Assembly (NCBI RefSeq): GCF_027923765.1
Contig: NZ_AP026709.1
Span: forward strand, 1,669,501-1,733,500
DNA from: Pseudodesulfovibrio nedwellii
GTDB taxonomy: Bacteria > Desulfobacterota > Desulfovibrionia > Desulfovibrionales > Desulfovibrionaceae
Reading direction: 5' to 3'
Length of the DNA stretch: 64,000 nt
Each line of letters opens with the position of its first letter. Position 1 is the first letter of the stretch. Both the position numbers and the translations under genes were made by a program. The notes beneath the pieces are model-generated. The model saw only the letters and a list, made by a program, of their open reading frames with translations, was not told where the DNA came from and searched no databases. This document shows, piece by piece, positions 28,740 to 38,287 of the stretch.

Positions 28740-29258
28740 TTAAGACGCATCCTTTTTGAAAACGGAAAAAAACATTTCCATACAATGCTTTGAACAAAAA
28801 TCGAAACTTTCATCGATTCCACCTCCTGCGGGGACCTTGGTGAAACTATGCGATTCATCTTCTACAGCGTTGAAACGCATTCCACACTGATCACAAATTT
28901 TTATGTTGCTTGTAATAAAGGCACTGACGCAATTTTCGGAACACAACGGAATATCTCCCTGCGTTTCTCCATAAATACGTCTGCCACAAACATGACAAAA
29001 CACCGCTTCATCTGGTGACAAATTCAAAGCCCCTCCGCACAAAGGGCAAAAATTTGAAGGTCGGGATTCCACTGTATGGTGGCAATGCGGACAACTTGAA
29101 CGCAGAGCCGTTTTGCAGTGGGGGCAGGCGGAAGGTGCAACCGAATTTTCTGTCTCAATTGAAAATACGTTGAAATACGATTCTGGCTCATGTTTCGTAT
29201 TCAAATGAGGACAGTGAGGGTTGGGACAATACATATAAATCGAGTGGTCTTTTTTCAT
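28740..29258 (-). CDS. Multi-zinc-ribbon protein of unknown function
   Basis: These 172 residues contain at least six Cys-x-x-Cys or Cys-x-x-x-Cys pairs, including CPNPHCPH, CPHCKTAL, CPHCHHTV, CPLCGG, CHVCGRRI and CDQCGM. A C-terminal segment CSKHCMEMFF resembles a TRASH-type metal site. No catalytic motif is seen. It lies 57 bp upstream of fdhA and is probably cotranscribed, so a role in formate dehydrogenase maturation or redox coupling is possible but not shown. Confidence 0.75.
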   Translation of the reverse strand: MKKDHSIYMYCPNPHCPHLNTKHEPESYFNVFSIETENSVAPSACPHCKTALRSSCPHCHHTVESRPSNFCPLCGGALNLSPDEAVFCHVCGRRIYGETQGDIPLCSENCVSAFITSNIKICDQCGMRFNAVEDESHSFTKVPAGGGIDESFDFCSKHCMEMFFSVFKKDAS

Positions 29259-29283
29259 GGCATAACTAATTTTGCTAATGAGT

Positions 29284-29332
29284 TGATAAAAAAAGGCTGG
29301 AGATTAATGAGGCGATTGACCTCCAGCCTTTT
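29284..29332 (-). terminator. Terminator between the channel gene and the zinc-ribbon/fdhA genes
   Basis: On the minus strand AAAAGGCTGGAG pairs with CTCCAGCCTTTT and is followed by a run of T. It should separate the fmdB-channel transcript from fdhA, at least partly. Confidence 0.7.
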
Positions 29333-29400
29333 ATAAAAGCCGATCGATACCTTTAGATGCAGCTAGATGCTGTTCATCCCGAAACTATTTTCTCCAAAAA

Positions 29401-30393
29401 CTAAGGGTGTTTCAGATTGCTTTCGGGCGTACCAAGCATCTCTGCCGGAACCGCGGCTATATGACCAAAACCTTTGCTTGCGAACATAAACATCCAGGTA
29501 ACGATGACAAACGGCCACGTGAGTGACGGCATGCCGATGGGAGCAAGAAGTACGCTTATAGATGCCTGAGCTATGGAACCGATGATCATGCAGAAAGTCG
29601 CATAGAGAAATGTTTTCCAATTGAGATAATAAAAAAGCCCGCCCAATGCGATGGCACAAAGCACCGAGTTATAACCATACAATCCAAGACGAAGCGGGGC
29701 TTCTGGAGACTGCATGACCAAAGCGGTGAGCAGGCCAATCAGGGAGCCGAAAACCGCAAAGAATGCAGATATTCTGGAATTGACGAGGATGGCTATGACA
29801 AAGATAATTCCAGTGACAACGCTATCTTCGAACATGACTTCACCAACGCCTTTGGTCACGCCATCCAGGAAAGTCATTGCTGAAATTTTGCCAACGGAAA
29901 TCGTGGTGTGCGGATCAGGAATCGAAGTTGCCAGCAATGACCCAGCCTCCAGAATGCCGAACTTGGAAGCACAGAACATGAGAATCCAGGTGGCCAGCAC
30001 AAAGGGTGCCGTTAAAGCAGGCATGCCCCATTTGCCCAAAAAATTCATGAGTGCACTCATGATAATGGTACTGAGTGCAGCGTTGATAACCACGTAAAGC
30101 AACAACTCGGGGCTATAGACGAAATAAAAAGGCAGTGCGATACCCGCGAGTGTGCCGTTAAATCCGAACAACCCGGCCTTGATAAGACCTTTGTCCGCAC
30201 CAAGGGCTATGGCAACAAAGGTTGACGCGGCAGTCCCAAGAACAGCACAGAATCCCAATTCCCAGGAATTATAGAATATCCCTATAAAAAAAATAAAGCC
30301 GGTCACAGGGTTATTCTGAAACATGACCTGTCCGCATCCACGTAGGCATGCGTCTACAAATTGAAATAGCGAATTGTTTTTTGGCGCTTCCAT
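29401..30393 (-). CDS. Urea transporter family channel, probable short-amide (formamide/urea) channel
   Basis: The 330 residues form two homologous halves of about five helices each. The repeat is visible as [14 protein letters not shown] (Gln22) and [14 protein letters not shown]. These are the positions whose Gln and Glu line the selectivity filter in the D. vulgaris dvUT channel. UT proteins pass urea and small amides passively. No urease is present in the window, while a formamidase is. I therefore infer that formamide or a similar amide is the physiological cargo. The gene lies 40 bp after fmdB. Confidence 0.85.
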   Translation of the reverse strand: MEAPKNNSLFQFVDACLRGCGQVMFQNNPVTGFIFFIGIFYNSWELGFCAVLGTAASTFVAIALGADKGLIKAGLFGFNGTLAGIALPFYFVYSPELLLYVVINAALSTIIMSALMNFLGKWGMPALTAPFVLATWILMFCASKFGILEAGSLLATSIPDPHTTISVGKISAMTFLDGVTKGVGEVMFEDSVVTGIIFVIAILVNSRISAFFAVFGSLIGLLTALVMQSPEAPLRLGLYGYNSVLCAIALGGLFYYLNWKTFLYATFCMIIGSIAQASISVLLAPIGMPSLTWPFVIVTWMFMFASKGFGHIAAVPAEMLGTPESNLKHP

Positions 30394-30433
30394 GATCGTT
30401 ATATCTCCTTGAATGATGGTGTGCAGGTGTTGT

Positions 30434-30667
30434 CTATACCGTTTGAGCTTCCAGTTCCTTTTTGAGCTTGTCGCGCTCCTGAGACTTGTGCATGGCGCTC
30501 ATCATGTTTTTCATCCAGTGATCAGCATGGCGGTAGGATGTGAGAGAAATGTATCTGTGCGTATCGGCGGAGCCACAATGAACACAGGGAATTGTCTCAT
30601 CGCTTGAGTGAGCGAGTGTTTCAAAATCGGTGTCGCAGCCGTTACAATGCAGTTCGTAGATTGGCAT
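30434..30667 (-). CDS. fmdB: FmdB-family zinc-ribbon protein
   Basis: The 77 residues start [18 protein letters not shown] and contain a second pair in CVHCGS, a single CxxC...CxxC zinc ribbon. This is the FmdB family, first named beside a formamidase operon and thought to be regulatory. The rest is helical and charged. It is the first gene after a -24/-12 promoter and leads the channel gene. The family is firm; the molecular role is not known. Confidence 0.88.
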   Translation of the reverse strand: MPIYELHCNGCDTDFETLAHSSDETIPCVHCGSADTHRYISLTSYRHADHWMKNMMSAMHKSQERDKLKKELEAQTV

Positions 30668-30701
30668 AGTCTTCTCCGTGAAAAGGTTGTGACCTCTCTA
30701 T

Positions 30702-30717
30702 TGCGACAACTGTACCA
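30702..30717 (-). promoter_or_regulatory. Sigma-54 promoter of the fmdB-channel operon
   Basis: TGGTACAGTTGTCGCA on the minus strand has two mismatches to TGGCAC-N5-TTGCW, with exact GG/GC spacing. The start codon is 35 bp downstream. Confidence 0.7.
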
Positions 30718-30872
30718 ACTTCTAGAGAACTGATAAATGCATGGTTATTATGGATAAATTAAAATAATCACGAGAGGATTCAAAGAGAAGGGTTACAACG
30801 AAGATTGTTGTTTTAAGAACTGAAGAGAATGGAGTGCGAACTGAAAGGGCTGAGCCCTTACAATGAAATCGG

Positions 30873-30892
30873 TGGCTACAACTTTTCTTGTA
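30873..30892 (-). promoter_or_regulatory. Candidate enhancer site for the formamide response regulator
   Basis: On the minus strand the sequence is TACAA-GAAAAG-TTGTAGCCA, a dyad plus GCCA extension. The same arrangement occurs upstream of amiF. It lies about 155 bp upstream of the -24 element. Confidence 0.65.
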
Positions 30893-30956
30893 AGAGTTGG
30901 TTTGATACAATCAAAAATTTGCAAAAGAAAAACCAAAAAAACTTTGGATGGCAGAA

Positions 30957-31003
30957 TGCGTCAGAGCAATTTATCTCCATAAGAGACAAATTGCTCTGAC
31001 GCA
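30957..31003 (-). terminator. Perfect 16-bp inverted repeat after the response regulator gene
   Basis: TGCGTCAGAGCAATTT and its exact complement flank a 15-nt loop, 48 bp after the regulator stop. On the minus strand T-rich sequence follows about 15 bp later. It probably ends the kinase-regulator transcript. Confidence 0.65.
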
Positions 31004-31051
31004 CACATTTAATAATGGAACTCTTGGCTTTTTTTCTATGAGGATAAATGT

Positions 31052-32485
31052 TTAATTATTTATTTTCTTGAGCTTAAGACTCAATGACTGTTGCGAAATA
31101 CCAAGTATTCGTGCGGCGGCACTCTGATTTCCACCAGACCGTTCCATGGCTGTATTTATGAGTGTTGTAGATATTTTTGTAACGACTTCTTTAAGCGGGG
31201 GAAGGCTTTCAGGCGAAAAATTCACCGTATCCCACGAACTGGTTTCTTCAACATGAGGTATCACTCCCCCAAGTGAATCTTCGCTGTGGATATGATTCTT
31301 GAAACTGGCTGAAGACAACATGCGTGAACAATGCTGACTCACGGCATCACTGGCCATAGCTTTCAACTCTCGCACATTCCCAGGAAACGAGTATGTCCGT
31401 AAAAAGTTTATGAGTTCAGGATGGTATGCTGGCTTCTTCTTATCTTGTTCAGTTGCCTCACATTCCAAAAAATAATCCAAAAGCAGGGAGACATCATCAA
31501 GCCTTTCGCGCAATGGGGGGAGCGTAACCTGATGGCCGACAAGTCTATAATAGAGATCTTCCCTGAACTTCCCTTCTTGTTTCAAGGTGGACAAATTCTT
31601 CAATGTTGACGTCACGACGCGGACATTGGCTTTTTTAGGAAGGTCAGAACCGACCGGGAAATATTCTTGTTCCTGCAACAATCGCAAGAGTTTTACCTGC
31701 GAACTCAGGCTCAGGTCTCCAATTTCATCAAGAAACAGAGTACCTCCATTGGCCTGCTCGACCAACCCTTTGCGCGCCTTATCAGCACCTGTAAATGCTC
31801 CACGCACATGACCAAATAAAGAATCCGCAAAAACCGGATCATCAAATGCAGCCACATTCACTGCCACAAATTCACCACAGCGCATGCTCAGATGATGAAT
31901 GGCCTGAGCAATCAACTCCTTGCCAGTTCCGGTCTCCCCTGTAATCAAAATGGGATTCTGACTACCAGCCACCGCTTCACAATATTTGAAGATAGAAAGC
32001 ATTTTGGGATTTTGCGTAAGAATTTTTGAGAACATTTCCGGGTGTTTCAGTTTGGTCTCAAGGATTTGTTCACGCAGTCTAGCATTTTCCTGTTCCATGT
32101 CCTTAAATTCGAGCGTGCTCCTCACCCTTTTCGCCAATTCGGTCTTGTCTACGGGTTTAAACAAGTAATCTCTGGCTCCGTCCCTCATACATTGTATAAC
32201 TGATTTCCCATCACTAATTGCTGAAACAATAATGATGGGAATCCATGGATATTTTTCTTTGATCATCTTAAGTAAAGCAGGCCCACTAATATGAGGCATC
32301 ACTAAATCGAGTAAAACAAGACTGAATTGTTTTTTCTTCATCAAAGACATAACCGTTCTACTGTCATCACAAGTGATTACATTTGAGTAACCAGATGCAT
32401 ACAAGGCTATTTCGAAACTTTGCAACGCAGATTTCTCATCGTCGACAACAAGAATCGGATGTGAAGGACACAAATGATTTTCCAT
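31052..32485 (-). CDS. NtrC-family sigma-54 response regulator of the formamide module
   Basis: The 477 residues comprise a receiver domain (about 8-122, phospho-acceptor Asp60), an AAA+ domain with Walker A GETGTGKE (183-190), the sigma-54 contact loop GAFTGA (229-234), GGTLFLDEIGD, and a Fis-type helix-turn-helix at the C-terminus. It follows the permease-kinase gene by 28 bp, a typical two-component pair. It should activate the -24/-12 promoters of fmdB and amiF from the shared upstream motif. Confidence 0.93.
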   Translation of the reverse strand: MENHLCPSHPILVVDDEKSALQSFEIALYASGYSNVITCDDSRTVMSLMKKKQFSLVLLDLVMPHISGPALLKMIKEKYPWIPIIIVSAISDGKSVIQCMRDGARDYLFKPVDKTELAKRVRSTLEFKDMEQENARLREQILETKLKHPEMFSKILTQNPKMLSIFKYCEAVAGSQNPILITGETGTGKELIAQAIHHLSMRCGEFVAVNVAAFDDPVFADSLFGHVRGAFTGADKARKGLVEQANGGTLFLDEIGDLSLSSQVKLLRLLQEQEYFPVGSDLPKKANVRVVTSTLKNLSTLKQEGKFREDLYYRLVGHQVTLPPLRERLDDVSLLLDYFLECEATEQDKKKPAYHPELINFLRTYSFPGNVRELKAMASDAVSQHCSRMLSSASFKNHIHSEDSLGGVIPHVEETSSWDTVNFSPESLPPLKEVVTKISTTLINTAMERSGGNQSAAARILGISQQSLSLKLKKINN

Positions 32486-32513
32486 AACTCACCTCATTTA
32501 CAATCTATTGTAA

Positions 32514-35500
32514 TCAATTGGAGCCTGTGAAAGACAGGGTTACGCATGTTCCTTGTCCCTCTTCTGAATCGATAAAGATATCACCGCCATGCTCCTTGAT
32601 AATTCCCGCTGAAACAGACAAACCAAGCCCAGTGCCGCCCCACTCTCTTTTCGTCGTATAGAATGGGTCCCTAACGTGCTTGAGGTCTTTCTTTGAAATA
32701 CCAATTCCCTGATCTGTTATTTTAAAATAGACCTTTTCTTCTATTGCGTAGGTCTCAATGAGAATAGAATTCTCTCGTGATTTCAACGCTTGACAAGAAT
32801 TTTGGATCAAATTGACAAGGACTTGTTCGATCCGACGCAAATCGCCTTTGAACAAAGGCAGACAGTCATTAATACTTATGACAAAGTTATCCGTGCTGTT
32901 CTTTATGAGATTGGTAAGCAGCATGTGGGCAGACCTGAAGGCCTTGTTGATATCCACATCTCCACCCATTTTGACCGGAGATTGTCTGGAATAATCTTTC
33001 AAATTTCGCACAATAGTTGAAACACGATCAGACCCCTCGTTAATACCGAGAAGCAATTTGGGCATGCTTTTCTGAACATAGCTCAAGGGCAAGTTTCCGA
33101 TCCAGACTTCTTCACCCTCTTCATTCTGCTGTCTGAGATATTCCATCATGCCTTGCCATATCTCATCCATTGTTTGAGAATTCAGGCTGATGAGATTCAA
33201 AGGATTGTTGATCTCATGTGCCATGCCAGACACAAGAATTCCAAGAGATGCCATCTTGTCTGCCTGATGCAAGGATTTGTAGCTCTGTTCCAATTCTTTG
33301 GTCCGCTTCTGGATTTTTCCTTCAAGACTTTCGTTCAATTCCTTCAGTCGCTGCCTGTTTTCCTTCAACGCTTTATCGGCTTTCTTTTGTCGATTGATAT
33401 CATTCAAAAGCCAGATAACACCCTGACTGGGGTTACCGGAATCAATGGCGCTGATGGAAAGTTTGCGCCACTCACTCTCAGTCTGATTCATTTTCAAAGG
33501 TATTTCGCAATTAAAGTGCCTTCCTTGTCTCAAGAAATTCTCAGAATCTCTTTCGATTCTTGAATATAAAGTCTTATCGAGGAAGAGATCTTTTGTTGCG
33601 ATTGGTCTTTTGGTGCCCCTTGGAACGAAACAAATGTCAAGGAATCTATTGTTACACCACTTCAATTTAGAGTTAACTATAAATGCAATACCTATAGTGG
33701 CATTCTCCAAGATCATTTTTTGTTGTTTGCTTGTCTTATTTAGTTTTTCACTGATCCTTTTACGGGCATGAACTTCTTGCTCTAATTCATCAATTTGAAT
33801 AGCAAGCTCTTCCTCAACTTCAATCCGACGTTCCTGGATCAAGGTAAACCACCAGACCCAGACAGCGATAATAAGAAGTGTAAAAATGTATATTGTTATG
33901 ACGTACCATTTAAAATTGTGCCATATTTGATAATTTGTGTGTTCAGAAAGAAATACACTTGAAGAAAACACAACACCAAGAACAACAGATATGATGAGAT
34001 AGTGTTGAAGAAATCTTTTCGTTTTCTTCATGAAAGCTTCTTTTGGAGAGGCCACATGCTTTCTTTGTTTTTTTAAATCTATATCTTCGCATTTTCCACC
34101 ACAGATACTATCCAGAACACAGCACAATGAACAAATATGATTACCACGCATAGGGCAGTATACCATTTCACTCTGTCCGTATTGTTTTTCACAAATTGGA
34201 CAGGTCATTAAAGTGTCACTCTGCAAAATGGTATTTTCTCGACGTATATAATACTTACCCTTTGTCAAAATAGCGACCAATGGTGCAACGGTAAATGCAA
34301 CAGAAAATGCAATCAGTGTTGAAAAAGATTTTCCGTATATACCAAAGAGACCAAAATATGCAGGAATGGCTGTAGCGAGTGACACTAAAAGAGAAATAAT
34401 ACCAACAGGGTTTATATTATAAAGATATGCACGTTTGTATTCGATAGTTCTCGGAGCAATCTTGAGGGGCTTAATAACTGTTAAGTCAGCGACAATCGTA
34501 CCGATCCATGACAATGCAAATATGGCATAGATGAAAAGCATGGAATGCATTGTCTTGAATACACCCAGTTGCGCAAAAAGAATTGACATGAGGATATTGA
34601 ACAAAAGCCAAACAGCCCTGCCCGGATGGCTTCCTGTTATTCTTGAAAAGAAATTCGACCATGCGAGTGACCCGGCATAAGCGTTCGTCGCATTTATTTT
34701 GACCTGACATATAACAATATACAATGTCACAAGAAGCAATGCATACTGAGGGTTATCAATTACTGTGTCATACACGTTGAGATAAAGTTGAACAGTGTCA
34801 ATACTTTCACTGCTCACGACATTCCCCGCCTCAATGAACAACACAACGAGAAAAGCGCCGCAAAGAATTTTCAATGCACCAATGATGATCCAACCGGGCC
34901 CGGCCGTCAGTACTGCCAGCCACCATTTAAATTTGTTCTCATCCGTTTTGTCAGGAAGAAAACGCAGATAATCAACCTGCTCTCCGATTTGTGGAATTAA
35001 TGAAAATAAAACAGAGAGAGCGGAACCAAACAGAAAGGGATCAAATGAGCCTGTGCCCACATGGTTTTCGTATGAAATCCATCGAGTAACGCTTTCGGGA
35101 TCTTTGAAAATGATAATGGCTATGGGAACAATCCAGAGAAACAGCCAAAGAAATTGCGTATAATTATGCAGCTTATTGATGACCGTTATTCCATAAAATG
35201 AAAAAGGAATGATCACCAACGAACAGAGCAGGTATCCAATAGGTAATGGAATCCCAAAACAAAGAAATACCGCTTGCGCCATGATCGTTGTTTCAATGGC
35301 AAAAAATATTATCGTAAAGAATGCATATATAAGTGAAGTAATTGTGGAGCCAATATATCCGAAACCTGCTCCACGAGTCAGCAAGTCGATATCAATATTT
35401 TCTTTTGATGCATGATAGGCAATTGGAATACCCGTAAGAAAGATCACTACGCCCAAGGACAAAATTGCCCAAAGTGAATTGGCAAATCCGTAGTTTATAA

Positions 35501-35678
35501 TAAGTAATGCACCAATCGCTTCCAGAGCAAGAAATGAAATACCCCCGAGAGCTGTACTGGCAATCTGCCATTCTGGCCACCGTCTGAACGCTTTGCTTAC
35601 ACGTCGCAAGGAGAAATCTTCAATGGCCGTGTTAGTGACCAACAGGTTGTATGTTCTTTGCTGCCTGGATGTGTTCAC
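32514..35678 (-). CDS. Histidine kinase fused to an NCS1-type permease domain
   Basis: The 1054 residues begin with a permease-like domain of about 12 helices (about 35-475) resembling NCS1 cytosine/purine transporters. A Cys-rich zinc-ribbon-like segment follows with eight Cys between 493 and 530, then two further helices (about 556-612), a coiled coil and a PAS domain (about 655-765). HisKA with His821 (GMAHEINNP) and HATPase (about 905-1050, GGTGLGLS) complete it. Transporter-fused kinases such as CbrA sense a solute through the transporter part. Here a small amide is the likely ligand, by neighbourhood. The start is GTG. Confidence 0.9.
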   Translation of the reverse strand: MNTSRQQRTYNLLVTNTAIEDFSLRRVSKAFRRWPEWQIASTALGGISFLALEAIGALLIINYGFANSLWAILSLGVVIFLTGIPIAYHASKENIDIDLLTRGAGFGYIGSTITSLIYAFFTIIFFAIETTIMAQAVFLCFGIPLPIGYLLCSLVIIPFSFYGITVINKLHNYTQFLWLFLWIVPIAIIIFKDPESVTRWISYENHVGTGSFDPFLFGSALSVLFSLIPQIGEQVDYLRFLPDKTDENKFKWWLAVLTAGPGWIIIGALKILCGAFLVVLFIEAGNVVSSESIDTVQLYLNVYDTVIDNPQYALLLVTLYIVICQVKINATNAYAGSLAWSNFFSRITGSHPGRAVWLLFNILMSILFAQLGVFKTMHSMLFIYAIFALSWIGTIVADLTVIKPLKIAPRTIEYKRAYLYNINPVGIISLLVSLATAIPAYFGLFGIYGKSFSTLIAFSVAFTVAPLVAILTKGKYYIRRENTILQSDTLMTCPICEKQYGQSEMVYCPMRGNHICSLCCVLDSICGGKCEDIDLKKQRKHVASPKEAFMKKTKRFLQHYLIISVVLGVVFSSSVFLSEHTNYQIWHNFKWYVITIYIFTLLIIAVWVWWFTLIQERRIEVEEELAIQIDELEQEVHARKRISEKLNKTSKQQKMILENATIGIAFIVNSKLKWCNNRFLDICFVPRGTKRPIATKDLFLDKTLYSRIERDSENFLRQGRHFNCEIPLKMNQTESEWRKLSISAIDSGNPSQGVIWLLNDINRQKKADKALKENRQRLKELNESLEGKIQKRTKELEQSYKSLHQADKMASLGILVSGMAHEINNPLNLISLNSQTMDEIWQGMMEYLRQQNEEGEEVWIGNLPLSYVQKSMPKLLLGINEGSDRVSTIVRNLKDYSRQSPVKMGGDVDINKAFRSAHMLLTNLIKNSTDNFVISINDCLPLFKGDLRRIEQVLVNLIQNSCQALKSRENSILIETYAIEEKVYFKITDQGIGISKKDLKHVRDPFYTTKREWGGTGLGLSVSAGIIKEHGGDIFIDSEEGQGTCVTLSFTGSN

Positions 35679-36088
35679 AATCTTACCTCGATCTCACTGA
35701 CGGCCCGACGGCTCCACAGAAAGACTCAAACTTCTTCATTCAATCTCGTACAATCACGAATCCACGTCTTTCATCCGTAAAATATTTCGTCATTTTGAAA
35801 ACCATTTCATATAAAGACGCCTCTTGCTTTTCAATCTGACGATGTATCCGCATATGCAAAAGCCAGCCCAATGATCCCCATGATAGATTTAACGTCATAA
35901 TTCACACACAATTTCATGGCATCGTGTGATAAAATGTATATTAAATCATTCTTTCTATACCAGAAGCACCTTAAATCATTGATGAAAAAAGACTGCTATT
36001 CTTAATGTGAATTTTACTTCTTTTCAAGCTCTTCACATAAAAAATGACTTTCATTTAACGCAGTAATCCAGAACCCCCACAAGTATCG
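35679..36088. other. Divergent intergenic region, kinase side
   Basis: About 410 bp upstream of the kinase gene. No coding frame is supported. A kinase promoter must lie here but none was recognised. Confidence 0.5.
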
Positions 36089-36118
36089 TTGTAGCTACAA
36101 TTGTCCTTGTAGCCAGAA
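36089..36118 (+). promoter_or_regulatory. Candidate enhancer sites upstream of amiF
   Basis: The perfect palindrome TTGTAGCTACAA (36089-36100) is followed after six bases by a partial copy, TTGTAGCCAGAA. The TACAA-N6-TTGTAGCCA core matches the fmdB site and lies about 140 bp before the -24 element. Confidence 0.7.
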
Positions 36119-36256
36119 TGATCCCTTTGCTACGGGGATTTTTTGGGATCGCGCCAATGTACGCACCACGATATTTGTAGGTTGGAAGTCCCAAACAGCG
36201 TCAGCTTATTTAATATAGTCGAATATTTTCAATTAGTTATGTCGTTTCACCGGCAA

Positions 36257-36272
36257 TGGCACGATAATGGCT
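36257..36272 (+). promoter_or_regulatory. Sigma-54 promoter of amiF
   Basis: TGGCACGATAATGGCT has one mismatch to TGGCAC-N5-TTGCW. The start codon is 92 bp downstream of it. Confidence 0.8.
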
Positions 36273-36363
36273 CTAAGGCAATGAGCGCTCAAGAGTTTCT
36301 GTATTAAAGATTGCCAATATTCGCGATCTTCATAGCAATTCACTAATTAATTGGAGGTTTTAA

Positions 36364-37368
36364 ATGGGAAGCATCGGCAGCATGAATCGTCCGACTGAAG
36401 GTATGCTCATGGGTTTGGTCCAATACCCTGTGCCCATTGTTAACTCGCGCCGCGACATCGAAGCAAACATCGACAGAATCTGTGAAGCCACAGTAAACAC
36501 CAAGGCCGGCTATCCTGGCATGGATCTGATCGTATGGCCGGAATATAGCTCGCAGGGGCTGAACACAAAGAAGTGGGTCAGCGATGAATTCCTGCTTGAT
36601 GTCGAAGGCCCTTTGTTCCAGCGTTATGCTCAGACCTGTAAGGAAAACGACATCTGGGGCCTGTTCTCTCTCATGGAGCGCAACCCCAACAAAGATCAAA
36701 TGCCTTACAACACGGCTGTTATCTTCAACAACAAGGGCGAACTTGCCCTGAAATATCGCAAACTGAATCCGTGGGTTCCCATCGAGCCTTGGATGCCCGG
36801 CGATCTCGGCCAGCCCGTATGTGACGGCCCCGGTGGCAGTAGACTTTCCGTTTGCATTTGTCATGACGGCATGTTCCCCGAGCAGGCTCGTGAAGCTGCT
36901 TACAATGGCTGCAACGTTTACATTCGCATTTCTGGCTACAGCACCCAGGTCAACGACCAGTGGATGCTGACCAACCGTTCCAACGCTTGGCAGAACCTGA
37001 TGTACACCGCTTCAGTTAACCTCGCCGGTTACGATGGCGTCTTCTATTACTTTGGTGAAGGTCAAGTCTGCAACTTCGACGGCACCACCATTCAGCAGGG
37101 TCATCGTAATCCTTGGGAAATCGTCACCGCCGAAGTTTTCCCGAAGATGGCAGATCAGGCACGCAAGGACTGGGGCCTGGAAAACAACATCTACAACCTC
37201 GGTACCCGCGGTTACGTAGCCGTTCCCGGTGGAGTAAAGGAATGCCCCTACACTTGGGTCAAAGATTTCGCTAAGGGTGAATACAAGTTGCCCTGGGAAG
37301 ACGACATCAAGATCAAAGACGGTTCCATTTACGGATACCCGACAACCGGTGGACGCTTCGGCCTCTAG
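36364..37368 (+). CDS. amiF: Formamidase AmiF
   Basis: The 334 residues match the H. pylori formamidase in length and in most motifs, including the start MGSIGSM and the end [10 protein letters not shown]. The nitrilase triad is exact: Glu60 in WPEYSSQ, Lys133 in LKYRKLNPW and Cys166 in CICHDGM. AmiF hydrolyses formamide to formate and ammonia in the cytoplasm. The aliphatic amidase AmiE is excluded by the AmiF-specific ends. GGAGG lies 7 bp before the ATG. The gene is transcribed away from its likely regulators from a sigma-54 promoter. Confidence 0.96.
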   Translation: MGSIGSMNRPTEGMLMGLVQYPVPIVNSRRDIEANIDRICEATVNTKAGYPGMDLIVWPEYSSQGLNTKKWVSDEFLLDVEGPLFQRYAQTCKENDIWGLFSLMERNPNKDQMPYNTAVIFNNKGELALKYRKLNPWVPIEPWMPGDLGQPVCDGPGGSRLSVCICHDGMFPEQAREAAYNGCNVYIRISGYSTQVNDQWMLTNRSNAWQNLMYTASVNLAGYDGVFYYFGEGQVCNFDGTTIQQGHRNPWEIVTAEVFPKMADQARKDWGLENNIYNLGTRGYVAVPGGVKECPYTWVKDFAKGEYKLPWEDDIKIKDGSIYGYPTTGGRFGL

Positions 37369-37498
37369 ACCACACTGAGTCTCGTTTGTGGAATAAGGAT
37401 GGAGATGATTACATTTTCTCACATCCTGACTGACAACAAACGAATGATGAATACGGCATAGCTACCAGGTGCATGCAGCATGACTGCATCTTGCACAA

Positions 37499-37532
37499 AC
37501 GCCCGCGAATTGGTCTTCGCGGGCGTTTTTTT
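37499..37532 (+). terminator. Terminator after amiF
   Basis: ACGCCCGCGAA pairs with TTCGCGGGCGT across a 6-nt loop and ends in seven T. It lies 130 bp after the stop, following a second imperfect stem (GTGCA...TGCAC). Confidence 0.82.
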
Positions 37533-37567
37533 ATGATTAAAACAGGTCAGAGGGAATGACTATCCCC

Positions 37568-38161
37568 TTACTCATTTTCAGGCCGATACGGTTCTTCACG
37601 CACAATATGGCTTACGAGCAACTTCAGATAAAGCAAAGGTAAAAACCATTCTAAATGAACCGGAGCCGAGAAAACATACAGCGACAGCAGAACACCCACG
37701 GAATAAAGCATCAAAGCCATAGTTCGCTGTAAATAAAGCGGAGTGCAAAGGACCAACGCACAAGCCAAAACCAAATAGCAACCGGCAGCGGCGATCCAAA
37801 TAAAATCAAAATCCATAAAGAAGATGTTGATCAAAAATATCTGACTGAAATGAAGCAACACAAAACTCATATGGGACTTAAACCCTTGTCCTTCCCTATG
37901 AAACCAACGCTTTGCCGATGAAGTTGAGTTGGTAATAATGCCACCGGCAATATCGAAGGTTATCAAAAAAGCGACCACTTGTTGCCCTACACTCCAGTTA
38001 AACTGAGAACTATAGCTTTTCAGAATGACAACTATCCCCGCCAGCAACGGGATATAAAGCTGCAATTTCTTTTCAGCGGAGGTAGCCCTTGGCCCAATAA
38101 ATTTATCTAAAACCCCATAAAAACCACTTCTCAATTCAGGCAACTCCCAAGTAATTTTCAT
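37568..38161 (-). CDS. Integral membrane protein of unknown function
   Basis: These 197 residues have about five hydrophobic helices (roughly 35-55, 65-85, 103-120, 123-145 and 150-185) after a short polar N-terminus. The last 12 residues are charged. No family motif is recognised. It is divergent from the TetR gene, and the operator there could control both. Confidence 0.6.
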   Translation of the reverse strand: MKITWELPELRSGFYGVLDKFIGPRATSAEKKLQLYIPLLAGIVVILKSYSSQFNWSVGQQVVAFLITFDIAGGIITNSTSSAKRWFHREGQGFKSHMSFVLLHFSQIFLINIFFMDFDFIWIAAAGCYLVLACALVLCTPLYLQRTMALMLYSVGVLLSLYVFSAPVHLEWFLPLLYLKLLVSHIVREEPYRPENE

Positions 38162-38271
38162 TACGAACTCCCTTACCTAATAATCTTTTTGCTTTTCATC
38201 CTTTTTGCAAACGCATTTTTATCGACCACACGGACGAAATAACAATCTTGATTTTCCTTGTCAATCTAATA

Positions 38272-38287
38272 TAGTCCATTCGGTCTA
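38272..38287. promoter_or_regulatory. TetR-type operator overlapping a promoter
   Basis: TAGTCCATTCGGTCTA is an inverted repeat of TAGWCC half-sites with a 4-bp spacer. A -35-like TTGATT (38248) and a -10-like TATAGT (38270) at 16-bp spacing overlap it, so a bound repressor would block the promoter. Confidence 0.6.

Larger units (their letters stand above)
30668..31051. other. Regulatory region of the fmdB operon
   Basis: This 384-bp gap holds the -24/-12 promoter at 30702, the enhancer-like motif at 30873 and the terminator of the upstream regulator gene. No coding frame is supported. Confidence 0.7.
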
